DNA of 5,224 bases, taken from the NCBI GenBank assembly GCA_003158885.1, contig PMLN01000276.1:1-5224 (forward strand). Reading direction: 5' to 3'. This document shows positions 1-5,098 of the stretch, in pieces; within the stretch, counting starts at the first letter, position 1; every line of letters begins with the position of its first letter. This DNA is from Anaerolineae bacterium (GTDB lineage Bacteria; Chloroflexota; Anaerolineae; Anaerolineales; Villigracilaceae). A model generated the notes under the pieces. The model was not told where the DNA came from. It did no database searches and saw only the letters and a list, made by a program, of their open reading frames with translations. Made by a program: the position numbers and the translations under genes.

Positions 1-30
1 GTTAAACAACCTCTAATACATCCGTGAAGT

Positions 31-36
31 TATAAT
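31..36 (+). promoter_or_regulatory. Candidate -10 box of the truncated SDR gene
   Basis: A perfect TATAAT hexamer lies 59 nt upstream of the SDR start codon. I see no good TTGACA-like -35 at 16-18 nt spacing and no TG extension, so this rests on the -10 match alone. If real, it would drive what is now only a gene fragment. Confidence 0.3.
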
Positions 37-95
37 GGCGGGTGGGCCTCCCAAGGGGAAAGCCTATCATCTGCTTCAGGAGAATAAATCAACTT

Positions 96-374
96 ATGGA
101 ATTATCGAATAGAACCGTACTTATCACCGGCGGCTCAGGCGGGATCGGGCTGGGACTGGCACAGGCGTTTCATCAGCGCAACAGCCAGGTGATCATCTGC
201 GGGCGCGACCCGCAAAAGCTTGCTGCGGCTGAGAAGCTCCTGCCCGGCCTTACCGCTCTCCGCTGCGATGTGGGCGATGCCCGGCAGCGCTTTCCCGGTC
301 TGGTTCGGTTCACTCCGCTTGCCCGCCGCAAGGGACTTACGGTTCCGCTTCATCATTCCTCTCTCTATGGTTAG
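96..374 (+). pseudogene. Truncated short-chain dehydrogenase/reductase (N-terminal remnant)
   Basis: The reading frame from ATG 96 gives 92 residues. AGGAGA at 78-83, 12 nt upstream, is a plausible ribosome binding site and favours this start over the in-frame ATG at 42. Residues 1-61 read as the first half of a classical SDR Rossmann fold: a beta strand with VLITGG, the TGGSGGIG cofactor loop (residues 11-18), the second strand ending in CGRD (35-38), where Arg37 is the kind of residue that favours NADP(H), and the CDV motif at 57-59. After about residue 61 (near base 278) the SDR pattern stops. The NAG motif and the catalytic Ser and YxxxK are all absent, and the remaining ~30 residues are rich in Arg, Pro and Ser with no family resemblance. 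A normal SDR is about 250 residues, so three quarters of the gene is missing. The peptide cannot be a working oxidoreductase. No base in this window restores the rest in another frame, so this looks like a deletion or rearrangement junction and not a simple frameshift. Confidence 0.72.
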
Positions 375-612
375 ACAATCCCTCAGGTATTTGGAAGGCT
401 TTTTCATTCTCCTCGCTCAATCCTCCGGATCATCTAAATCCTGCTCTTCTTCCTTTAACAATTGTTAGCCTCAAAGTCACTGGCAGTGAATCGGCGAACA
501 TGGTATGCTACTGCTCATTGCATAAATCTTTAAACCGGATTACACAAAAAGCAGGGCAAAATCTGTGGTTCTGGTTTAGATATATACGCAGTACTCTGTA
601 AATACCCCGCCT
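286..612. other. Gap without a convincing gene, upstream of the ABC operon
   Basis: Forward frames across this stretch carry no recognisable protein. On the reverse strand, 417-464 encodes a 15-codon acidic stretch ending in DLDDPED-stop. It is followed by GAGGAG and an ATG (complement of 405-407) that opens about 40 basic residues (MKKPSKYLRDC...) before running into the antisense of the SDR fragment. This resembles the junction of two genes in a broken reverse operon, but I do not recognise either product. The part nearest the ABC operon (about 480-612) is AT-richer and probably carries its promoter. TATATA at 581-586 is a possible -10, and TTGCAT at 518-523 is a possible -35 for a different start. 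Neither pairs with a good partner, so no promoter is called. No terminator, tRNA or repeat array is visible. Confidence 0.4.
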
Positions 613-2415
613 ATGAATCATTTAATCCGCCTTCAACGTTTCATGCGCCCCTACCTTGCACAAATCGGCGCCAACCTGTTCGTTCTGCTGGCAGTCACCG
701 GCTTGGGGCTGATCGTCCCGTTGATCCTGCAGAACGTAATTGACGATGGACTGCTGCACGGCGACATCGCTTATCTTGGCCGCGCCGCCCTCATGCTCCT
801 TGGTCTGGGTCTGATCACTGCCCTGCTCAACCTGGCCGAGCTATATCTCTCCGCCTGGACGGCGGCGCGAATCGGTTACGATATCCGCAATGCCCTCTAC
901 AACCGCATTCAGGACCTGCCCTTCACCTTTCACGATCATACCCAGACCGGACAATTGATCTCGCGCTGCATCGAGGATGTGCGTTCCATTCAAAGCTTTG
1001 CGGGCGATAGCTTCATACAGCTTGTCCAACTGCTGTTTATGGCGGTCGGTGCGATTGGGATTCTGGTCTCGCTCAACCCGACCCTGGCCGTGATTTCGCT
1101 TTTGCCGCTCATCCCCATGCTGATGATGACCACCGACTTCGGCGAGCGCATCACCAGGCTTTTTTACAAGGTGGATCTCATGCTTGGGAACCTGTCCTCG
1201 CGCTTGCAGGAGAATGTGACCGGTGTTCAGGTGGTGCGCGCCTTTGCGCGTGAGCCGTATGAAGTCGGCCGCTTCGATCAGATCAACAAACAATATTTCG
1301 ACGCGCGCATCCAGGTCATGAACGAATGGTCGAAGGTCATGCCGACTACTACTCTACTCGTCACGCTCGGCACGATCCTGATCCTGCTGTTTGGCGGCCA
1401 GATGGTTTTACAGGGCAAAATGACGGTCGGAGAGGTGGTGGCGTTTAACGCCTACATGCTGATGTTAGCCGCGCCCGTTCAGCAGGTCGCCTGGTTGGTC
1501 AACGGCATGGGTGAAGCGGAAGCAGGCGCACAGCGTGTGCTGGAGATCTTGGAGCATGAGCCTGAGATCCAATCCCCCGCGGACGCCATCCAACTGCCGG
1601 CCTTACGCGGACAGGTAACCTTCGATCATGCTTCGCTGCGTTATGCGGATGAAAAATCGGCCGCGCTCAAGGACATTGACCTGGTCGTCGAGCCGAATCA
1701 ACTGGTCGCGCTGATCGGGCAGACCGGCTCCGGCAAGACCTCGCTCATCAATTTGATCCCGCGCTTCTACGATGTGAGCGACGGTGCGGTACTGGTGGAC
1801 GGCCTGGATGTCCGTTCGCTCGAGCTTGATTCACTGCGCCGGCAGATCGGGATCGTCCTGCAAACTTCGCTCTTGTTCTCCGATTCGATCAAAGCCAACC
1901 TCGCCTACGGGCGTCCGGACGCCAGCGATGAAGAGATCGTCGCGGCGGCCAAGGCCGCACAGGCGCACGAGTTCATCGAGGGCTTTACGGAAAAGTATGA
2001 AACCATGGTGGGCGAACGCGGCGTGACACTCAGCGGCGGACAGCGCCAGCGCGTGGCCATTGCGCGCGCCCTGCTGATGAATCCGCGCATCTTGATCCTG
2101 GACGATTCAACCTCGTCGGTGGACACCCAAACGGAGAAGTTGATTCAGGAGGCGCTCGATCGTTTGATGGAAGGCCGCACGACCTTCGTCATTGCGCATC
2201 GTCTGGCAACAGTCCGCCGTGCCGATTTGATCCTCGTCATGGAAAATGGCCGCATCGTCCAGCGCGGCAAGCACGCGGAATTGCTGGCTCAAGGCGGATT
2301 GTATAAGGAAATCCACGATCTGCAGTTGAGTCTGAATACGGCCTTTGAAGATGACAATGAAGAAGCTGCGGAAGCGGAGAACACCGAACCCGCCACTGAT
2401 CATTCGCTTACATAG
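613..2415 (+). CDS. Heterodimeric ABC exporter, subunit with degenerate ATP site (MdlA/BmrC/TM287-like)
   Basis: This is a full-length half-transporter of 600 residues, with an N-terminal membrane domain and a C-terminal ATPase, and it acts in the cytoplasmic membrane. Six membrane segments are visible at about 19-41, 57-81, 133-153, 156-174, 246-266 and 275-297. The ATPase follows, with A-loop Tyr344, Walker A GQTGSGKT (369-376), Q-loop Gln417, an intact LSGGQ signature (473-477), Walker B ILILDD (Asp497-Asp498), D-loop SSVD and H-loop His529. The residue after the Walker B Asp is normally the catalytic Glu and is Asp498 here (LDDSTSSVD), as in the degenerate subunit of heterodimeric exporters such as TM287. 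The last ~25 residues form an acidic, probably disordered tail. ATG 613 is the first possible start after an in-frame stop at 577-579, and no Shine-Dalgarno sequence precedes it. The partner gene begins 49 nt downstream. The family exports drugs, lipids or peptides, and the substrate cannot be told from sequence. An MdlA-type name is reasonable but not exact. Confidence 0.93.
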   Translation: MNHLIRLQRFMRPYLAQIGANLFVLLAVTGLGLIVPLILQNVIDDGLLHGDIAYLGRAALMLLGLGLITALLNLAELYLSAWTAARIGYDIRNALYNRIQDLPFTFHDHTQTGQLISRCIEDVRSIQSFAGDSFIQLVQLLFMAVGAIGILVSLNPTLAVISLLPLIPMLMMTTDFGERITRLFYKVDLMLGNLSSRLQENVTGVQVVRAFAREPYEVGRFDQINKQYFDARIQVMNEWSKVMPTTTLLVTLGTILILLFGGQMVLQGKMTVGEVVAFNAYMLMLAAPVQQVAWLVNGMGEAEAGAQRVLEILEHEPEIQSPADAIQLPALRGQVTFDHASLRYADEKSAALKDIDLVVEPNQLVALIGQTGSGKTSLINLIPRFYDVSDGAVLVDGLDVRSLELDSLRRQIGIVLQTSLLFSDSIKANLAYGRPDASDEEIVAAAKAAQAHEFIEGFTEKYETMVGERGVTLSGGQRQRVAIARALLMNPRILILDDSTSSVDTQTEKLIQEALDRLMEGRTTFVIAHRLATVRRADLILVMENGRIVQRGKHAELLAQGGLYKEIHDLQLSLNTAFEDDNEEAAEAENTEPATDHSLT

Positions 2416-2420
2416 ATATA

Positions 2421-2459
2421 TGTCATTGCGAGACGGCGTTCTACCTGACACCTGACACC
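2421..2459. repeat. Dispersed-repeat half (TGTCATTGCGAG) plus a short tandem repeat between the ABC genes
   Basis: TGTCATTGCGAG at 2421-2432 starts 5 nt after the stop codon of the first ABC gene. It matches the left half of the composite repeat found after the second ABC gene (TGTCGTTGCG at 4267-4276) with one difference. The expected right half (GAAGCAATCTCC) is absent here. A 7-bp unit, ACCTGAC, is repeated in tandem at 2443-2456, followed by ACC, directly before the next start codon. The element fills most of the 49-nt intercistronic gap. It is not a terminator, because no stem with a T tract follows. Confidence 0.5.
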
Positions 2460-2464
2460 CGAAT

Positions 2465-4261
2465 ATGACCCAAACCATCGTTCCTCCCGCTTACGTGACC
2501 CAGACCGAAGAGCAATACGACAAGGGCTTTGACCCTCATGTTGCGCGCAGGCTTTTTGCCTACGCGCGGCCATATACCGGCCGGCTCGTCGCTGCCATGT
2601 TCCTGATGCTCGGCGCTTCGGCCGCAGCCGTGGCGGGACCCTACTTTGTCAAAATCGCCATTGACAGCGGACTCACGGCCGGTGATTACAACGTCCTGCG
2701 CTACACCATCCTTGCGTATCTGGCGGCCGCCGTCATCCAATGGATTTGTACCTACTACCGCGTCAACATCATGTCGTGGGTGGGACAGGCCGTCATCTAC
2801 GATTTACGCCGTGACCTGTTCGAGCATTTGCAGGAACTCTCGCTCGGCTTTTATTCCCGCTATTCGGTGGGACGCGTCATCACGCGCGTCATCAATGATG
2901 TGGAAGTCCTGCGCGACTTTCTGACGTGGGCGGTGCTGGCCATCACGCGCGATATCTTCACACTGATCCTGATCGTCATCGTCATGTTGAGCATGGACTT
3001 CCGCCTGGCGCTCATCACGTTCAGCGTCCTGCCCTTCATGGTCTTGGCGACGTTCGTCTTCCGTCGTTACTCACGTGCGGCCTATCGCCAGGTGCGCGCC
3101 GCCATCTCATGGGTCAATTCGGTGCTGGCGGAAAACGTCAACGGCGTGCGCGTAGTGCAGGCCTTCTCACGTCAGAAACGCAATTACGAAAACTTCGCCA
3201 ATTTCGTCAACCGTTACCATCTTGAACGTTCGATCCAAGCCGCGCGGCTGGCCTCGTTCTTTAGCCCGGTGGTGGATGTACTGGGTGCGATTGCCACGAT
3301 GCTGGTCATCTGGCTGGGCGGCACGGCCGTGCTGGGCAATACCATCACGGCGGGCGTGTTGGTGGCCTTTGTTCTGTACATTGACCGCTTCTTTGAGCCG
3401 ATCCGCGATCTCAGCCGCCGCTTCGACGCCTTGCAATCCACGATGGCGGGCGGCGAACGCATTCTCGCCCTGCTCGATACGGAGATTGAAGTGCGGGACG
3501 CGCAGAACGCGCCTGACCTGCCCTCCGTTTCCGGCGACGTGCGCTTCGAGGCGGTCTCCTTTCATTATGAGGACGATCCCGCCCTCGTGCTCGATCATAT
3601 TGACCTGCATATCCGCGCCGGTGAGACGGTGGCGCTGGTGGGCGAAACCGGCGCCGGAAAAACCACCATCGTCAAATTATTGGGACGCTTCCACGATCCG
3701 ACCGCCGGCCGCGTGTGCGTGGACGGCTTCGATTTACGGGCGGTGACCCAGCGCTCCCTGCGTAAACAGATGGGCATGGTCTTGCAGGATCCGTTTTTGT
3801 TCTACGGGTCGGTCAAGGAAAATATCTTGTTCGGACGCTTGAACGCCAGCGGCCAGGAGGTCATCGCGGCGGCCCAGGCCGTTGGAGCGCATGAATTTAT
3901 CATGGGTTTGAAGAACGGCTACGAGACCTCTGTCGAGGAAGGCGGCGTGATGCTCAGCGTGGGACAGCGCCAATTGATCTCGTTCGCGCGCGCCCTGCTG
4001 GCCGACCCGCGCATTTTGATCCTGGATGAAGCCACTTCATCGGTGGACACGCAGACCGAGCAGGTCATCCAGCGCGCCCTGGCGACCCTCTTGAAGGGCC
4101 GCACCTCATTTGTGATCGCCCACCGCTTATCCACGATCACGAGCTCGGATCGGATTGTCGTTGTGGATGGCGGAAAGATTATCGAGCAGGGCACGCACGA
4201 TGAGTTATTGGCAAAACAGGGCATGTATTACGAACTGTATAAAACGGGGTTTCAAGAATAA
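2465..4261 (+). CDS. Heterodimeric ABC exporter, catalytically competent subunit (MdlB/BmrD/TM288-like)
   Basis: This is the 598-residue partner half-transporter. A ~38-residue cytoplasmic N-terminal segment (FDPHVARRLFAYARPY, an elbow helix) precedes six membrane segments at about 41-63, 79-101, 154-176, 180-198, 267-289 and 293-312. ATPase motifs are A-loop Tyr368, Walker A GETGAGKT (393-400), Q-loop Gln441, signature LSVGQ (497-501, with Val499 for the usual Gly), Walker B ILILDEATSSVD with catalytic Glu522, and H-loop His553. Glu522 makes this the subunit whose own Walker A/B site hydrolyses ATP, completed by the normal LSGGQ of the upstream subunit. Its altered LSVGQ instead faces the Asp498 site of that subunit, so both defects fall in the same composite site, as known for TM287/TM288. 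The gene shares strand and near-equal length with the first and lies 49 nt after it, so co-transcription is likely. No Shine-Dalgarno sequence is visible before ATG 2465, but the conserved N-terminal segment supports this start. The substrate is unknown. Confidence 0.93.
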   Translation: MTQTIVPPAYVTQTEEQYDKGFDPHVARRLFAYARPYTGRLVAAMFLMLGASAAAVAGPYFVKIAIDSGLTAGDYNVLRYTILAYLAAAVIQWICTYYRVNIMSWVGQAVIYDLRRDLFEHLQELSLGFYSRYSVGRVITRVINDVEVLRDFLTWAVLAITRDIFTLILIVIVMLSMDFRLALITFSVLPFMVLATFVFRRYSRAAYRQVRAAISWVNSVLAENVNGVRVVQAFSRQKRNYENFANFVNRYHLERSIQAARLASFFSPVVDVLGAIATMLVIWLGGTAVLGNTITAGVLVAFVLYIDRFFEPIRDLSRRFDALQSTMAGGERILALLDTEIEVRDAQNAPDLPSVSGDVRFEAVSFHYEDDPALVLDHIDLHIRAGETVALVGETGAGKTTIVKLLGRFHDPTAGRVCVDGFDLRAVTQRSLRKQMGMVLQDPFLFYGSVKENILFGRLNASGQEVIAAAQAVGAHEFIMGLKNGYETSVEEGGVMLSVGQRQLISFARALLADPRILILDEATSSVDTQTEQVIQRALATLLKGRTSFVIAHRLSTITSSDRIVVVDGGKIIEQGTHDELLAKQGMYYELYKTGFQE

Positions 4262-4266
4262 CAAGA

Positions 4267-4374
4267 TGTCGTTGCGTAGCTGCGCTGGTTGAGTAGGGCG
4301 GGTGCTTTTCCCGACCGTACACTTGCACCTGCATGCAAGTGCAGGTGTCGAAACCAGACGCCGAAGCAATCTCC
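4267..4374. repeat. Composite (nested) palindromic repeat element
   Basis: The outer halves are TGTCGTTGCG (4267-4276) and GAAGCAATCTCC (4363-4374). These are the two ends of a dispersed repeat type that normally reads TGTCATTGCGAG ... GAAGCAATCTCC with only a short middle. Between them sits a second repeat with ends CTGGTTGAGTAG (4285-4296) and TCGAAACCAG (4348-4357), whose terminal CTGGTT/AACCAG are complementary. It contains a GC-rich hairpin, GGGCGGG (4296-4302) with CCCGACC (4310-4316), six of seven pairs matching. A third palindrome (4320-4347) interrupts the second. Consensus forms are recalled from other genomes and were not searched. The halves and complementarity are seen directly. 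The element separates the ABC operon from vapBC and has no T tract, so it is not an ordinary intrinsic terminator. Confidence 0.6.
4320..4347. repeat. Overlapping alternative hairpins (8-bp stems)
   Basis: CACTTGCA (4320-4327) pairs perfectly with TGCAAGTG (4334-4341) across the 6-nt loop CCTGCA. CACCTGCA (4326-4333) pairs perfectly with TGCAGGTG (4340-4347) across the 6-nt loop TGCAAG. The two stems share bases and cannot form together. The middle TGCATGCA (4330-4337) is itself a perfect palindrome. The unit lies exactly where the surrounding CTGGTTGAGTAG ... TCGAAACCAG repeat would be expected to be continuous (GTA|TCGAAACCAG), so it looks like a later insertion. No function is assigned. 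Confidence 0.7.
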
Positions 4375-4394
4375 TGCGATTGCGTAAATAGCTG

Positions 4395-4403
4395 TGTTAT
4401 ACT
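4395..4403 (+). promoter_or_regulatory. Extended -10 promoter of vapBC
   Basis: TG at 4395-4396, one base, then TATACT at 4398-4403 fits an extended -10 element (TGnTATAAT, one mismatch). No good -35 is present at the usual distance, which an extended -10 can tolerate. Transcription would start near 4409-4411, leaving a leader of about 25 nt that contains the AAGGAG ribosome binding site (4424-4429, 6 nt before the vapB ATG). The -10 lies inside the left arm of the inverted repeat described separately. Confidence 0.55.
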
Positions 4404-4424
4404 ATTTCTCGTAAAAGTATAACA
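4395..4424. promoter_or_regulatory. Inverted-repeat operator of vapBC
   Basis: TGTTATACT (4395-4403) and AGTATAACA (4416-4424) form a perfect 9-bp inverted repeat with a 12-bp spacer. The arm centres are 21 bp apart, two helical turns, so both face the same side of the DNA. That suits a dimeric AbrB-fold antitoxin or a VapBC complex binding both arms. The left arm covers the -10 box and the right arm abuts the ribosome binding site, so occupancy would block transcription. Autoregulation of this kind is established for VapBC modules, and here it is inferred from position and symmetry. Confidence 0.68.
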
Positions 4425-4435
4425 AGGAGCTTACG

Positions 4436-4681
4436 ATGTCTCTCATAATCTCTGAGAAAGGCTGGGTGGTGATCCCGGCTGAATTGAGAAAGAAATATCA
4501 ACTTGATCCCGGCTCGGAAGTCGTGATCGTAGATTACGGCGGGGTGCTTGCCATCGTTCCGGCGGCGCGCAAACCGATCAAACACGGACGCGGGTTATTA
4601 AAGAACATTCCATCCTTGGCAAACGATTTGCGTAAGGAACGCACAAAAGAACGAGCGCGCCAGTCCGCAAGAGCAAAGTGA
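4436..4681 (+). CDS. vapB: VapB-type antitoxin, AbrB/SpoVT DNA-binding fold
   Basis: The 81-residue product should bind and neutralise the VapC toxin encoded 3 nt downstream and repress the operon. Residues 3-42 fit a swapped-hairpin AbrB/MazE-like domain: ISEKGWVVIPAELRKKY, then LDPGSEVVIVDYGG and a closing strand LAIVP. The family usually has Gln after SEKG, and this protein has Trp10, an unusual substitution in the DNA-binding loop region. Residues 53-76 (GLLKN..SLANDLRKERTKERARQ) match the charged, helical toxin-binding tail typical of AbrB-type VapB proteins, where this segment often reads SLTEALLEERRRERERE. The start is fixed by AAGGAG at 4424-4429 with 6-nt spacing, the clearest ribosome binding site in the window. 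The leader contains the palindromic operator. Base composition looks less GC-rich than in the ABC genes, in keeping with a mobile module. The family call is firm, and the exact subfamily is not resolved. Confidence 0.88.
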   Translation: MSLIISEKGWVVIPAELRKKYQLDPGSEVVIVDYGGVLAIVPAARKPIKHGRGLLKNIPSLANDLRKERTKERARQSARAK

Positions 4682-4684
4682 TCC

Positions 4685-5098
4685 ATGGCAGAACGTTCTG
4701 CTTTTGTGCTTGATACCTTTGCATTGCTTGCCTATTTACAGGACGAAGCAGGCGCGTCCCAAGTCGAAAGTCTTTTGAAAAACGCTGTAAATGAGAAGTG
4801 CCGTTTATTTGTTTCCAGCATCAATCTTGGAGAGCTGCTCTATATCATTGAGCGGCGCGGCGGTGTAACCAAGTCACAGGATGCGCTCGCACTGATTCGT
4901 CAACTTCCCATCGAGGTGCTGCCTGCCGATGAGCAAGTTGTTTTCGATGCAGCGCACATCAAAGCCGGTCATGCTCTTTCCTATGCAGCTGCTTTTGCCG
5001 TTGTCGCAGCCATCCGTAATAACGCAGTTCTCTTGACCAGCGACTCGGAGTTTGAATCCGTTTTATCGCTTATTGATGTGGAATGGTTGAAGAAATAA
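4685..5098 (+). CDS. vapC: VapC-type PIN-domain toxin, probable active-site-dead variant
   Basis: The 137-residue protein has the full length of a PIN-domain VapC, a Mg2+-dependent ribonuclease that cuts tRNA or rRNA when not held by VapB. Family motifs in order are the first strand with Asp10 (FVLDTFALLAYLQDE), the second acidic residue Glu50 (SSINLGELLYIIERRGG), the LPIEVLPAD strand at 74-82, the LSYAxAF helix at 98-104 and the last strand LLTSDSEFE with Asp120. Related proteins read LSYADAF, where that Asp is the third metal-coordinating acid. Here the residue is Ala102, codon GCT at 4988-4990, one base away from GAT. The other three acids are intact. The expected result is weak or no nuclease activity, perhaps with VapB binding retained. 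The gene starts 3 nt after vapB with only a weak ribosome binding site, so translation is probably coupled. There are no frameshifts or premature stops. A sequencing error is possible. Confidence 0.87.
   Translation: MAERSAFVLDTFALLAYLQDEAGASQVESLLKNAVNEKCRLFVSSINLGELLYIIERRGGVTKSQDALALIRQLPIEVLPADEQVVFDAAHIKAGHALSYAAAFAVVAAIRNNAVLLTSDSEFESVLSLIDVEWLKK

Noticed and set aside
220..468. Forward frame of 82 codons crossing the SDR break
   Set aside because: It is out of frame with the SDR remnant, with low-complexity Ser/Leu/Arg composition, no ribosome binding site and no recognisable motif.
518..586. Promoter for the ABC operon (TTGCAT at 518 or TATATA at 581)
   Set aside because: TTGCAT has only TACACA at 17-nt spacing, and TATATA has no -35 partner. 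The location is sensible, but the sequence does not single out a promoter.
841..1293. 150-codon minus-strand open frame inside the first ABC gene
   Set aside because: It is antisense to a clearly coding membrane domain, rich in His, Arg and Gln, and has no family pattern. It is a shadow of the real frame in GC-rich DNA. The same applies to the frames at 2107-2478, 2441-2740, 3167-3610 and 3222-3746.
4296..4316. GC-rich hairpin as a rho-independent terminator of the ABC operon
   Set aside because: The stem is reasonable with one mismatch, but GTACACTTG follows instead of a T tract. It is better explained as the core of a degenerate palindromic repeat.
4366..4383. Small hairpin GCAATC / GATTGC at the right end of the composite repeat
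   Set aside because: The 6-bp AT-containing stem with a 6-nt loop is short, no T tract follows, and its left arm is part of the outer repeat end. Chance pairing is plausible.
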